The translations under genes and the position numbers were made by a program. This document shows, in pieces, positions 1 to 8,597 of a DNA stretch of 64,000 nucleotides (the first letter of the stretch is position 1; the number at the start of each line of letters is the position of its first letter). The stretch is from Streptacidiphilus jiangxiensis (lineage in GTDB: Bacteria > Actinomycetota > Actinomycetes > Streptomycetales > Streptomycetaceae): positions 266,473 through 330,472 of the forward strand of contig NZ_FOAZ01000005.1 in assembly GCF_900109465.1 (NCBI RefSeq), given 5' to 3'. The notes below the pieces were generated by a model. The model did no database searches. It had not been told where the DNA came from and worked only from the letters and a program-made list of their open reading frames with translations.

Positions 1-398
1 AGGAGATCGTCCAGCGGCAGCCGTTCCCCGGCCCCGGCCTGGGCATCCGCATCGTCGGTGAGGTCACCAAGGACCGCCTCGACCTGCTTCGTGAGGCCGA
101 CGCGATCGCCCGCGCCGAGCTGACGGCGGCCGGCCTGGACCGTGAGATCTGGCAGTGCCCGGTCGTCCTTCTGGCGGACGTCCGCTCCGTCGGCGTCCAG
201 GGTGACGGTCGCACCTACGGCCACCCGATCGTGCTGCGCCCCGTCTCCTCCGAGGACGCGATGACCGCCGACTGGTCGCGCCTGCCCTACGAGGTGCTGG
301 AGAAGATCTCCACCCGGATCACCAACGAGGTGCGCGACGTCAACCGCGTCGTCGTCGACGTGACCAGCAAGCCGCCGGGCACCATCGAGTGGGAGTGA
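1..398 (+). CDS. guaA: GMP synthase (glutamine-hydrolysing), C-terminal part
   Basis: Only the last 131 codons are present; the reading frame starts at base 3 and ends with TGA at 396-398. GuaA converts XMP to GMP with ATP and glutamine as the last step of guanine nucleotide synthesis. The fragment is the C-terminal dimerisation/XMP-binding domain, with the family signatures [16 protein letters not shown] near the start and a tail ending KPPGTIEWE, the standard GuaA C-terminus. The gene continues to the left of the window. A hairpin follows the stop at once, so it probably ends its transcription unit. Assignment is by direct recognition of these motifs. Confidence 0.97.
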   Translation, partial: EIVQRQPFPGPGLGIRIVGEVTKDRLDLLREADAIARAELTAAGLDREIWQCPVVLLADVRSVGVQGDGRTYGHPIVLRPVSSEDAMTADWSRLPYEVLEKISTRITNEVRDVNRVVVDVTSKPPGTIEWE

Positions 399-414
399 CC
401 ACTCCCTGACGCCA

Positions 415-443
415 CGGGCTCCAGCCGTTCCGGCTGGGGCCCG
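415..443 (+). terminator. Hairpin terminator after guaA
   Basis: CGGGCTCCAGCC and GGCTGGGGCCCG pair as a 12-bp stem with one G-T pair around a 5-nt loop, 16 bases after the guaA stop. No long T tract follows, which is usual for actinobacterial terminators. Confidence 0.6.
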
Positions 444-488
444 TTCGCGTGTCCGAGCCGTCCTCTGGTGCATTCCACAACTGAGCGG

Positions 489-494
489 TAACTT
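489..494 (+). promoter_or_regulatory. -10 box TAACTT for leaderless aldolase-family gene
   Basis: TAACTT lies exactly 6 bases before the ATG at 501, and no Shine-Dalgarno sequence precedes that ATG, so the transcript probably starts at or next to the start codon. Confidence 0.5.
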
Positions 495-500
495 CCGCTC

Positions 501-1298
501 ATGACGAACCCAGCGCCGCAGCCGATCCCCCTGGACCAGCTCCACTTCGCCATGCCGCCGACCTTCGCGACGGTGGAGGAGGAGAGGGCGCACCGCAAGG
601 CCCGACTCGTGACGGCTCTTCGGCTCTTCGGCAGGTTCGGATTCGAGGAGGGGGTCGCCGGCCACATCACCGCACGCGACCCCGAGTGGACCGACCACTT
701 CTGGGTCAATCCCTTCGGCATGTCGTTCAAGCTGATCAAGCAGAGCGACCTGCTCCTGGTCAATCACGAAGGTCGGGTCGTCCACGGGCGGCACCACATC
801 AACCAGGCGGCCTTCGCGATCCACTCCGAGGTCCACGCGGCCCGCCCCGACGTCGTCGCCGCCGCCCACAGCCACTCCACCCACGGGCGTGCCTTCTCGG
901 CGCTCGGGCAGCTGCTGGACCCGATCACCCAGGACGTGTGTGCCTTCTACCAGGACCACGCCCTGTTCGACGACTACACCGGGGTGGTGCTCGACCGTGA
1001 GGAGGGGCGCCGCATCGGTGCCGCCCTCGGCCCCCACAAGGCCGTGGTGCTGCGCAACCACGGGCTGCTGACCGTCGGCAGTACCGTCGACGCCGCCGCC
1101 TGGTGGTTCATCACCATGGAGCGCTCCTGCCAGGTGCAACTGCTGGCGCAGGCCGCCGGCAAGCTTGTGCCGATCGACCACGACAGCGCCGTGCTGACCC
1201 GCGATCAGATCGGCAGCGACCTGGCCGGATGGGTCAACTACCAGCCACTCGCGGCAGGCCACGCCGACGCCCTGGCCGGAGCATTCGACGAGGACTGA
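501..1298 (+). CDS. Class II aldolase/adducin family protein
   Basis: A 265-residue single-domain protein of the class II aldolase/adducin fold, a zinc-dependent family that includes L-fuculose-1-phosphate aldolases, epimerases and decarboxylases. Visible family marks are GHITAR near residue 53, in place of the phosphate-loop GNxS; the zinc-ligand pair in AAAHSHSTHGRAFSALG near residue 120; and LRNHGLLTVG near residue 187, which supplies the third His. There is no membrane segment or signal. Its substrate cannot be read from sequence, and the neighbours (guaA, DoxX) do not help. Several Streptomyces paralogues are loosely named aldolase or decarboxylase. The start follows a -10 box at leaderless spacing. 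Confidence 0.85.
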   Translation: MTNPAPQPIPLDQLHFAMPPTFATVEEERAHRKARLVTALRLFGRFGFEEGVAGHITARDPEWTDHFWVNPFGMSFKLIKQSDLLLVNHEGRVVHGRHHINQAAFAIHSEVHAARPDVVAAAHSHSTHGRAFSALGQLLDPITQDVCAFYQDHALFDDYTGVVLDREEGRRIGAALGPHKAVVLRNHGLLTVGSTVDAAAWWFITMERSCQVQLLAQAAGKLVPIDHDSAVLTRDQIGSDLAGWVNYQPLAAGHADALAGAFDED

Positions 1299-1368
1299 AC
1301 CGGCCCTGATGCGGCGGCGTAGTAACCGGGGACCGAGGACCGCGGTACGAGAGAGGCCAGGAGCAGCA

Positions 1369-1869
1369 GTGACCGGTGGAACGCTGACGCGTGAGCGCTT
1401 GAAGGCACAGGGCACCACCTATGCGCTGCTGCCCCTACGGGTCTTCCTGGGGGTGACGTTCATCTACGCCGCCCTCTACAAGTTCAGCGACCCGCACTAC
1501 CTGCACGGCGTCTCCGACCCCTCCTCGTTCGCCGCCATGACACAGGGGCTGAGGGACGCCAGCCCCATCGGCCCGTTGCTGGGCCTGGCCCTCAAGGCCC
1601 CGACGGCTTTCGCGGTCGTCTTCGCCCTCGGCGAGCTGGCCGTGGGCATCGGCACCCTCGTGGGGCTGCTGGGCCGCGTCGCCGCGCTCGGCGGCGCCCT
1701 GCTGAACCTGAGTCTCTTTCTCACCGTCAGCTGGCAGACCTACCCGTACTTCCTGGGCAACGACCTGATCTACCTGATGGCCTGGCTGCCGTTGATCCTC
1801 GCGGGCACGCCCTACCTGTCGCTGGACGCCTGGCTCCGGTCCCGGCGGGTACGCGAGCGGCGGGAGTAG
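1369..1869 (+). CDS. DoxX family membrane protein
   Basis: A 166-residue protein with four hydrophobic segments: LRVFLGVTFIYAALYKF, AFAVVFALGELAVGIGTLVG, VAALGGALLNLSLFLTV and DLIYLMAWLPLILAG. This is the DoxX/TQO small-subunit pattern. DoxX proteins are inner-membrane partners in quinone- or thiol-linked redox systems; the partner is not visible here. I chose the GTG at 1369 because AGGAG sits at 1359-1363 with 5-nt spacing. An ATG at 1309 in frame would add a 20-residue Arg-rich leader with no ribosome-binding site. The 3' end overlaps the convergent small membrane gene by 58 bases. Confidence 0.85.
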   Translation: MTGGTLTRERLKAQGTTYALLPLRVFLGVTFIYAALYKFSDPHYLHGVSDPSSFAAMTQGLRDASPIGPLLGLALKAPTAFAVVFALGELAVGIGTLVGLLGRVAALGGALLNLSLFLTVSWQTYPYFLGNDLIYLMAWLPLILAGTPYLSLDAWLRSRRVRERRE

Positions 1870-2048
1870 CCGGCGGAGAACAGAGCGGCCAGGACCAGCC
1901 CGGCCGCCTCCAGCGGCAGGACCACCCGGCTCGTCGGGTGGAGGACCCCAGCTGCCTGGAGCAGGTACAGCACCCCCACCACGAGGAAGACCAGGCCGCC
2001 GAGCACCGGGAAGAGCTGAATCCGGTGCGGTTTCGGCTGCGACGTCAT
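1812..2048 (-). CDS. Small two-helix membrane protein
   Basis: A 78-residue protein with two predicted transmembrane helices (FPVLGGLVFLVVGVLYLLQAAG and RVVLPLEAAGLVLAALFSAG) and a basic C-terminus rich in Arg, which would be cytoplasmic. Its ATG overlaps the stop codon of the upstream PspC-domain gene (ATGA, 2045-2048), so the two are translationally coupled and it is probably an accessory of that PspC/LiaF-like protein. It ends inside the convergent DoxX gene, a 58-base antisense overlap. I do not recognise a named family. Confidence 0.65.
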   Translation of the reverse strand: MTSQPKPHRIQLFPVLGGLVFLVVGVLYLLQAAGVLHPTSRVVLPLEAAGLVLAALFSAGYSRRSRTRRDRSQASSDR

Positions 2049-3433
2049 TGGACCACCTCCAGTTGTCCGAGACCGATCTGGAGATCCAACTGGATCGTGC
2101 CGTGCGCGGCCGCCCCACCCGGGTTCAGATCGATGGAGCGTGAGTCGCCTACGCCCGAGACCCGGGTTCCGTCGGGCAGCCTCAGCTCACCCGCCCCGGT
2201 CTGGGCGTGGATCTTGACCTCGGGGCTGTCGGCCCCGGCTCCCGGCAGCAGGACTTCGAGCGTCCCTGCTCCCAGACTGACATGGGTGGAGACGGCCTGG
2301 CCCGCGGTGGGCCGGACCTGGGTCAGGTCCAAGGTGCCGTCCCCGAACCGCAGCGAGTAGTCGGTCTGCAGCTGAGTCGCCGAGACCGGGGCCCACGTCG
2401 TGTGGGACCAGTGCTGCCAGGGGGCGGCGCCGACCGTGACCGTGGCGAGGGAGAGAAGCAGCGCCACCACGGTCAGGCCGGTCGATCGTCGGCGCATGAA
2501 CCCGTTGACCACGAGCCCCAGCGCCAGCACCACGAGGGCCGAGGCCAGCACGGCCAGGGCGTTCACCTCGTGGTGGGCCTTGCCGACGCCGTACACGACG
2601 CCGGCCGTGCCCGCCGCGAGCAGCACCGTGAGCAGGCCCCAGGGACCGCGGACCCGGCGGGGATCGGCGGACCGGGCAGCACCGGCTTCGGGTGCTCCTG
2701 GCTCGGGTGCGGGGAAGGGCAGTGGTTCGTACTGCCCGGGGAACGCCCAGGTGGGCGTCCCGCTCGCGGACGTGGCATCGGTGGGGGAGACGTCCCATGG
2801 CGGGCTGTCCGCCGGCAGGCCGGGCGTCTCGTCGACCGGGACCGCCGGTGCGGCGGTCTTCAGCAGCGGATCAGGCCGCTGCCACCAGTTCGGTGCGGCC
2901 GGGGGCGGCTCGGGCGCGACCGGCACCGCCGGATCGCGCGGCGGCAACTGGTGCCGCTTGGGGTCGTAGCGCAGAGCCGCGAAGGCCAGCGCCGCGATGA
3001 GCAGCAGCGGGAACACATGGTCCTTGGCGCCCATGTAGGAGAAGAAGATCCCGGTGCCGAGCACGGTGACCAGCACCGCTCCGAGCGACTGTCCGTCCAC
3101 CCGGCCCGCCATCAGGCGCTGCAGCTCGTTCTTGCCCGTGCCCTCCATCGGGATCATCAACCAGGCCACGCCGTAGATGAAGAGCCCGACGCCGCCCCAG
3201 AGGCAGAGCACGGCGATGACGACGCGAAAGACCAGCGGGTCGATGTCCAGCCGGCGGCCGAGCCCGCCGCAGACACCCGTGACCACCCGGTGGCTGGCGC
3301 TGCGCTCCAGCGGCGGGCGGGAGCGCTCGGGCTCCTGGCCGCCGTCGGGAACGGAGTCGCCCTCCGGCTGTGGGTGGGTGCTGGTCGTCGCGTCCATGCC
3401 CCCATCCTGCAGGCCGTCGGCGCCTGTGCCCAT
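2045..3433 (-). CDS. PspC domain-containing, LiaF-like membrane protein
   Basis: About 462 residues. It opens with a PspC domain (VVTGVCGGLGRRLDID, then a helix ending VAWLMIPMEG), followed by two more helices near GAVLVTVLGTGIFFSYMGA, a Pro-rich cytoplasmic linker, three further membrane helices, and a soluble C-terminal domain of Gly-rich beta repeats (SLRFGDGTLDLT, VSLGAGTLEVLLPG) like the DUF2154/LiaF C-terminus. Families of this kind sense envelope stress and restrain a paired histidine kinase. It is divergent from a PspC-domain kinase and coupled to the small membrane gene downstream. Start: GGAG sits 7 bases before the ATG at 3433; an in-frame ATG at 3397 (MDATTS) is an alternative. 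Confidence 0.85.
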   Translation of the reverse strand: MGTGADGLQDGGMDATTSTHPQPEGDSVPDGGQEPERSRPPLERSASHRVVTGVCGGLGRRLDIDPLVFRVVIAVLCLWGGVGLFIYGVAWLMIPMEGTGKNELQRLMAGRVDGQSLGAVLVTVLGTGIFFSYMGAKDHVFPLLLIAALAFAALRYDPKRHQLPPRDPAVPVAPEPPPAAPNWWQRPDPLLKTAAPAVPVDETPGLPADSPPWDVSPTDATSASGTPTWAFPGQYEPLPFPAPEPGAPEAGAARSADPRRVRGPWGLLTVLLAAGTAGVVYGVGKAHHEVNALAVLASALVVLALGLVVNGFMRRRSTGLTVVALLLSLATVTVGAAPWQHWSHTTWAPVSATQLQTDYSLRFGDGTLDLTQVRPTAGQAVSTHVSLGAGTLEVLLPGAGADSPEVKIHAQTGAGELRLPDGTRVSGVGDSRSIDLNPGGAAAHGTIQLDLQIGLGQLEVVQ

Positions 3434-3552
3434 CCGGCATCTCCCTGGTCGAACCCTGAGCTCAACCCTGACACAGAACGAGTGAGGAACCAGGGCGACC
3501 TTCGGGGTCGACCCTGATGCTTTTCGCACGCGTGTCGTGTGACGATCGGTCC

Positions 3553-4944
3553 GTGGCAGCAACCGACCTCACTCCCGACCGCCCGGACTCGCGGACCGAC
3601 GTGGCCGCTCCGTCCGTGGCACCGGTCCGCAAGCTGTACCGCCGCCCCGAGGGGCGCGTGGTCGGCGGCGTGGCCAGCGGCCTGGCCGCGCATCTGGGCA
3701 TCCCGGTGCTCTGGGTGCGCGCCGCGTTCGTGGTGCTGACGCTGGGTCAGGGTCTGGGGCTGGTGCTGTACGCCGCCTTCTGGTTCGTGGTGCCGATGGG
3801 CCGGGCCGGAGGGGTCGGTGTCTCCGGGCGTCCGGCGGGGGCTCCCGAATCGGCCGAGGCCGAGGCCGAGGGGCAGCGGGGCGCGCTCCGGCGCGCCCGG
3901 GCCGCACTGCAGCAGTTCTTCCGCGGCGAGCCCGAGGGGGCGCCCGAGGCGCTGGGAGCCCCGGGGGCCGGCGCGCGGGACCGCGGCCGGCTGCTGGTCC
4001 TGGCCGCCGTGCTGGCGGGCGTGCTGGTCCTGGTCAACGTCCTGACCGCGGGCCAGGACGATCCGTACTTCTGGCCAGTGATCATCTTCGGGGCCGGGCT
4101 GGCCCTGGTCTGGCGGCAGGCGGACGACGCCCGCTGGGCCCGGTGGTTCTCCCTGGACGACAGCAACCGCGGCGCGGTCATGCTGCGGCTCGGGGCAGGC
4201 GTGGTGCTGGTCGCCGGCGGGGTGATCAGCTTCCTGGTGGTCTCCGGCTCCCTGGCGGAGTTCGGCAAGGTCATGCAGGCCGTGCTGGTGGTGCTGGCCG
4301 GTGTGCTGCTGCTGGCCGGCCCCTACCTGCTGCGGATGTGGCAGGACCTGGCCGCCGAGCGTCGCGAGCGCATCCGGGCGCAGGAGCGGGCCGAGGTCGC
4401 CGCCCACATCCACGACTCGGTGCTGCACACCCTCACGCTCATCCTTCGCCACGCGGACGACCAGAAGGAGGTCGCCCGCCTGGCCCGGGCCCAGGAACGG
4501 GACCTGCGCCAGTGGCTGTACCGCTCCGGCGACCCCAAGGACGAGGGCACTCCGGAGACGCTCGCCGAGTCCGTCCGCAAGGTCGCGGCGGAGGTGGAGG
4601 ACCTCCACGGGGTCCCCGTCGAGGTGATCTGCGTCGGGGACGCGCCCATGGACGAGAGGCTCGCCGCCCAGCTCCAGGCGGCCCGGGAGGCCATGGTCAA
4701 CGCCGCCAAGTACGGTGGCGGGGAGCCCGTCTCCGTCTACGCGGAGGTCGAGGGCAGTACGGTGTGGGTGTTCGTCCGTGACCGCGGGCCCGGCTTCGAC
4801 CTGGACGCGGTGCCGGAGGACCGGATGGGCGTGCGCGGCTCGATCATCGGGCGGATGCAGCGCAACGGCGGGCACGCCCGCGTCCGTCCCGCCCCCGCGG
4901 GCGGCACCGAGGTCGAGCTGGAGATGGAGAGGGCGAGCGGATGA
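3553..4944 (+). CDS. PspC domain sensor histidine kinase
   Basis: About 463 residues. An N-terminal PspC domain (residues ~25-85, GRVVGGVASGLAAHLGIPV) is followed by about four more transmembrane helices, a NarL-type dimerisation/phosphoacceptor region (VAAHIHDSVLHTLTL, the first His before Asp being the probable phosphorylation site) and a HATPase_c domain with N box AAREAMVNAAKYGG and G box VRDRGPGFDLD. It should autophosphorylate at the membrane and pass phosphate to the response regulator whose ATG overlaps its stop. GTG 3553 is preferred over ATG 3517 because neither has a ribosome-binding site and the 3553 start fits the usual short leader before PspC; the true start is uncertain. Confidence 0.87.
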   Translation: MAATDLTPDRPDSRTDVAAPSVAPVRKLYRRPEGRVVGGVASGLAAHLGIPVLWVRAAFVVLTLGQGLGLVLYAAFWFVVPMGRAGGVGVSGRPAGAPESAEAEAEGQRGALRRARAALQQFFRGEPEGAPEALGAPGAGARDRGRLLVLAAVLAGVLVLVNVLTAGQDDPYFWPVIIFGAGLALVWRQADDARWARWFSLDDSNRGAVMLRLGAGVVLVAGGVISFLVVSGSLAEFGKVMQAVLVVLAGVLLLAGPYLLRMWQDLAAERRERIRAQERAEVAAHIHDSVLHTLTLILRHADDQKEVARLARAQERDLRQWLYRSGDPKDEGTPETLAESVRKVAAEVEDLHGVPVEVICVGDAPMDERLAAQLQAAREAMVNAAKYGGGEPVSVYAEVEGSTVWVFVRDRGPGFDLDAVPEDRMGVRGSIIGRMQRNGGHARVRPAPAGGTEVELEMERASG

Positions 4945-5609
4945 GCGGCGCGAACATGGACAAGCCCACGGCGCGGGTCGTGCTCGTCGACGACCACCGG
5001 ATGTTCCGCACCGGTGTCCGCGCGGAGATCGGCCAGACCGAGCGCACCAACGTCGACGTGGTCGGCGAGGCGGCCGACGTCGAACAGGCTGTCTCCGTCG
5101 TCACCTCCACCATGCCCGACGTGGTGCTGCTGGACGTCCACCTGCCGGGAGGCGGGGGCGTCGAGGTGCTGCGCCGCTGCGCCTCGCTGGAGGGCGTGAA
5201 GTTCCTGGCGCTGTCGGTCTCCGATGCGGCCGAGGACGTGATCGGGGTGATCCGCGGCGGCGCCCGCGGGTACGTCACCAAGACCATCACCGGTACCGAC
5301 CTCGTCGACGCCGTCTTCCGGGTCCGGGACGGCGACGCGGTCTTCTCCCCGCGTCTGGCCGGGTTCGTCCTGGACGCGTTCGCCGCCACGGACACCCCGC
5401 CGGTCGACGAGGACCTGGACCGGCTCACCCAGCGCGAGCGCGAGGTGCTGCGGCTGATCGCCCGCGGCTACGCCTACAAGGAGATCGGCAAGCAGCTGTT
5501 CATCTCCGTGAAGACCGTCGAGAGCCACGTCTCCGCGGTGCTGCGCAAGCTCCAGCTGAGCAACCGTCACGAGCTCACGCGTTGGGCGACCGCTCGCCGG
5601 CTGGTGTGA
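4941..5609 (+). CDS. LuxR/NarL-family response regulator
   Basis: A 222-residue two-domain regulator. The receiver domain (residues ~10-130) has the acidic pair D17-D18, phosphoacceptor D65 in VVLLDVHLPG and the conserved Lys in YVTKTITGTD. The LuxR-type helix-turn-helix (~155-212) reads LTQREREVLRLIARGYAYKE with the recognition-helix pattern VKTVESHVSAVLRKL. It is translationally coupled to the PspC kinase by an ATGA overlap (4941-4944), so the two form one two-component system; the divergent PspC/LiaF-like operon is a likely target. Its last 35 bases overlap the convergent hypothetical gene. Confidence 0.93.
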   Translation: MSGANMDKPTARVVLVDDHRMFRTGVRAEIGQTERTNVDVVGEAADVEQAVSVVTSTMPDVVLLDVHLPGGGGVEVLRRCASLEGVKFLALSVSDAAEDVIGVIRGGARGYVTKTITGTDLVDAVFRVRDGDAVFSPRLAGFVLDAFAATDTPPVDEDLDRLTQREREVLRLIARGYAYKEIGKQLFISVKTVESHVSAVLRKLQLSNRHELTRWATARRLV

Positions 5610-6246
5610 CGGAGGGAGTGGCCGGCCCGGGCAGGGCAGTCGGTTCGAGCACGACGGCCGGTTCGAGCGAGGCAGTCGTGGCGGGCGGAGCGGCGGGCCC
5701 CGCCGGCTCCAGGCCGAGGTCGACCCGGATGATCCGACGCATGGTGTGCCACAGGTCCCAGACGGCCATCAATCCGTCCCGGATCTCCTCGAACGAGCTC
5801 CCCGGCTTTGGCTTGCCGCGCTCCAACGCCTTGATGGCGTCATAGGCGGAGGAGAGGTGGGACATGACCGCCTCGACCGAGACGGCCACCTCGTCCGGGG
5901 CCATGATCTGCACCTCGGCCAGCGCCGACAGGTAGACGCCGCGGGTCTCCGCCAGTTCGGCCCGGTCGGTCTCGTCCAGGGTCTTCTCGTGCACGGCGTG
6001 CAGGTATGTCATCAACTGGGCGCGGTAGCGGCGGGCCGCTGAGTTGAAGGTGATGTAGGCGCCCTTCTTCTCCCGCAGGAGCGCCTCGGACCAGGCCTGT
6101 TCCCGGGCTTCGAGGGCATCGTGGCGCTGGCTCTCCCGTTCCTCCACGCGGGAGCGCGCGGCGAGGCGCTGGCCGATCACCGGTGAGGTGAGTGTGCCCA
6201 GCATTCCGACCACGGCCACGAACAGTGCGACCACGTTTGCGTCCAT
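5575..6246 (-). CDS. Hypothetical membrane-anchored protein
   Basis: A 223-residue protein with one N-terminal membrane helix (VVALFVAVVGMLGTLTSPVIG), a long charged helical region rich in Glu and Arg (residues ~28-160, probably coiled coil), and a disordered Pro/Ala tail. The layout suggests a membrane-tethered helical protein facing the cytoplasm. A GGGGGGA stretch just before the ATG is the ribosome-binding site. It converges on the response regulator with a 35-base overlap. I do not recognise a family and no function is assigned. Confidence 0.7.
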   Translation of the reverse strand: MDANVVALFVAVVGMLGTLTSPVIGQRLAARSRVEERESQRHDALEAREQAWSEALLREKKGAYITFNSAARRYRAQLMTYLHAVHEKTLDETDRAELAETRGVYLSALAEVQIMAPDEVAVSVEAVMSHLSSAYDAIKALERGKPKPGSSFEEIRDGLMAVWDLWHTMRRIIRVDLGLEPAGPAAPPATTASLEPAVVLEPTALPGPATPSVTPAGERSPNA

Positions 6247-6336
6247 CGTCCCCCCGACCGCGCGGACCCCGAGGCGCCATGATCGCGCTTTCGGGTCCGT
6301 TCGACCACCCCGGCGGCCTGCCCGCCGGACGGGTGT

Positions 6337-7254
6337 TCAGGCGCCCGAGCGCGGGGCCGAGACCCGAGCGGTGCCGCCGACACGCACCAGCGGTGGCTCC
6401 GTGCCGGCGGGAGCAGCGATGCTCGCGCTGATCGTGGCCGGGCTGCCCATCCGGTCGCCCATGTCGACGGCGAGGCCCGCGACCAGGCCGCCGCTCGCGT
6501 GCTGCAGGGCGGCCAGGCAGGCCGTGCTGTTGGCGTTGGCGATGTCCTCCGGCACGCCGATGGCGGGCGCGAACATGCGGGCCACGTAGCGCTGCCGTGC
6601 GGCGGGGCCTCCGGCGGGCACGGCGGCGTAGGCGTAGCACCCGAGCAGGTCGAGATCGCGACAGGCCTGCGCCAGCGCGGGCAGGTCGGGGGCGAGGGCC
6701 TCCACCGTGCCCCGACTGGGCACCCGGACCAGCAGGCGCGGCCGTCCCAGGGTGGCGACACGGGCGGAGGCGACCAGCGGCAGGCCCAGGGCGGGCAGCA
6801 GGAGACCGAGCTCCTGCGCCGACGGCTCACGCAGCGCCACCGGTCCCACGTCGAACTCGGCCTGAACAAGCCCGCCCTGACGCACCGCCCGGCCGTGCAG
6901 GGTTCGCCCGCCCGGGGCCTCCAGCGCCACCTGGTAGGTGGGGGCGCCGGTCTGCTCGGCCAGGTAGGCGAGGGCGGCCACGGTGCCGTGGCCGCAGGCG
7001 GGGAGCTCGCCCTCGGCGGTGAAGAACCGCACGGCGGTCCCGCCGTCGCCCGGACGCGTGGCGACGAACACGGCGTGCGAGGTGTCGGCCAGCTCGGGAA
7101 TCCGGCGCCGCGACTCGTCGTCGAGACGCAGCTCCGGGGTCTCCGCCACGACAGCGGTCGGACTCCCACCGGTCCCGTCGCGCAGGCACGCGTCGACGAT
7201 CGTGACGGGTATCGCGGCCGTCCGGTCGCGCCCGCGTGGGCGAGGTGTCGTCAT
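6337..7254 (-). CDS. PhzF family protein, atypical active site
   Basis: A 305-residue PhzF/diaminopimelate-epimerase-fold protein. Family marks in order: VDACLRDGTGGSPTAVV (residues ~20-36), RFFTAEGELPACGHGTVAAL (~74-93), and the second-lobe stretch FAPAIGVPEDIANANST near residue 232. In PhzF isomerases the catalytic base is the Glu of an SET motif; here the aligned stretch is ADTSHAVFV, so residue 60 is His instead. It may therefore be a non-isomerase member with another role. No other phenazine genes are present. TAGGGT ends 6 bases before the ATG and there is no ribosome-binding site, so it is probably leaderless. Confidence 0.8.
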   Translation of the reverse strand: MTTPRPRGRDRTAAIPVTIVDACLRDGTGGSPTAVVAETPELRLDDESRRRIPELADTSHAVFVATRPGDGGTAVRFFTAEGELPACGHGTVAALAYLAEQTGAPTYQVALEAPGGRTLHGRAVRQGGLVQAEFDVGPVALREPSAQELGLLLPALGLPLVASARVATLGRPRLLVRVPSRGTVEALAPDLPALAQACRDLDLLGCYAYAAVPAGGPAARQRYVARMFAPAIGVPEDIANANSTACLAALQHASGGLVAGLAVDMGDRMGSPATISASIAAPAGTEPPLVRVGGTARVSAPRSGA

Positions 7255-7260
7255 ACCTCG

Positions 7261-7266
7261 ACCCTA
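7261..7266 (-). promoter_or_regulatory. -10 box TAGGGT for leaderless PhzF-family gene
   Basis: On the minus strand TAGGGT is followed by six bases (CGAGGT) and then the ATG at 7254. This matches the leaderless arrangement seen repeatedly in this window. Confidence 0.5.
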
Positions 7267-7344
7267 GAGCCTGCCCCCTGGCGTCTGCCGGGCCTCGCGG
7301 ACAGTGCAGGCCTCCGCGCTGCCGGTCGAAGCCCCGGACAGGGC

Positions 7345-8403
7345 CTAGCCCGGACGGACCGCCCCCACGATCGGCATCTCGCCGACCGGGGCGTACTCCA
7401 CCGAGGCGCCCGGATGCGGGGCGTGGATGATCTCGCCACCGCCCACGTACATCGCGACATGGCTGACTCCGGCGTAGTAGAAGACCAGGTCGCCGGGCTG
7501 CAGATCGGACAGGGCGATCCGCTGGCCCGCGTTGATCTGCTCGTATGTCGTGCGCGGCAGTGAGACGCCCGCGGCGGCCCATGCCGCCTGGACCAGGCCG
7601 GAGCAGTCGTAGGAGGCAGGACCGGTCGCTCCCCAGACGTAGGGCTTGCCGACCTGCGCGCGGGCGAAGGCCACGGCGAGCGCCGCGCGGCCGGTCGCGA
7701 CCACCGAGCCGAGGTCGGGCGGGGGCTGAACGGTGCTGCCGGACGGGCCGGAGGGGCCCGAGCCGCCGAGAGCGGCGGTGACGGAGGCGCGGGTGGCCGC
7801 GTCCAGGCTGCTGAGCAACTGCTGGGCGGCGGCGAGCTTGCGTTGGATCTGCTGTTTGGCGGCGGCCAGTCGCTGCTGCTCGGTCTGCAGGGCCGAGAGC
7901 TTGGCCTGAGCGGCGGCGCGCTGCCCGTCGAGGGTCTGCGACTGCGCCGCGAACTCCTGCACCAGGCCGGCCTGCGAGGCCAGGGCCTGGGAGAGGTCGC
8001 CGGCGCGCTGCAGGTAGTCGTCCGGGTGGGCGGACATCAGCAGCTGCAGCTCGGGGTCGAGGGTGCCGTTGCGGTACTGGAGCGCGGCCATGCCGCCCAG
8101 TCGGCTGCGCAGGGTGTTGAGCTGGTCGTCGGTGGCGGCGGCCTCCTGCTGCAGTCGGTTCGCCTGTGTCTGCAGGGTCTGCGTGGCCGCGACGGCGCCG
8201 TCGTACTGCTGGGTGGCCTGCTCCGCCTGCTGGTAGAGCGCGTCGACCTGTGCCTTGACCTGGGCGGCGGTCGGCTTGGGGTCGGCGTGGCCCGGCTGGG
8301 TCAACACGACGACCGAGGCCGCTGCGGCCGTCGCCAGGGTGGCGGCGGTGCGGGCCGCGGGGCCCGCCAGCGGGGAGGTCCGGGGTTTTCGATGCGACGC
8401 CAC
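7345..8403 (-). CDS. Secreted NlpC/P60 peptidoglycan hydrolase
   Basis: A 352-residue exported cell-wall hydrolase. The N-terminus is a signal peptide (residues 1-41, hydrophobic run TLATAAAASVVVL, cleavage near GHA-DP). Residues ~45-215 form a long coiled coil rich in Gln and Ala, and the C-terminal NlpC/P60 domain (~240-352) has catalytic C267 in SYDCSGLVQAAW and the His in VSHVAMYVGG. Such enzymes cut the D-Glu to diaminopimelate bond of peptide stems; the coiled coil usually keeps the domain inactive until a partner such as FtsX-type complexes engages it. GTG start, with AAGGGAA upstream. The sequence before it is unusually AT-rich (8520-8585) and is probably the promoter. Confidence 0.92.
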   Translation of the reverse strand: MASHRKPRTSPLAGPAARTAATLATAAAASVVVLTQPGHADPKPTAAQVKAQVDALYQQAEQATQQYDGAVAATQTLQTQANRLQQEAAATDDQLNTLRSRLGGMAALQYRNGTLDPELQLLMSAHPDDYLQRAGDLSQALASQAGLVQEFAAQSQTLDGQRAAAQAKLSALQTEQQRLAAAKQQIQRKLAAAQQLLSSLDAATRASVTAALGGSGPSGPSGSTVQPPPDLGSVVATGRAALAVAFARAQVGKPYVWGATGPASYDCSGLVQAAWAAAGVSLPRTTYEQINAGQRIALSDLQPGDLVFYYAGVSHVAMYVGGGEIIHAPHPGASVEYAPVGEMPIVGAVRPG

Positions 8404-8597
8404 GAGGGCGTTCCCTTCGCCGGGAGGACTGGTCGGAGGGCGACGCTAGACCCCGGCGGGTGGTGCCCGCCTGTCGGTTGACGAGGCTGGTCGGAAGTAG
8501 ACGGAGTGGATCGTTCCGGTCACTACATCTGGACCATTTTGGCTCGGATTTCGATCATTTAATGGCTGATCGATGAATCAATCCGACGATCGGACCG

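Noticed and set aside
8404-8597. Possible c-di-AMP (ydaO) riboswitch before the NlpC/P60 gene
   Set aside because: Such riboswitches often precede wall hydrolases in streptomycetes, but none of the conserved ydaO sequence blocks is visible in this leader.
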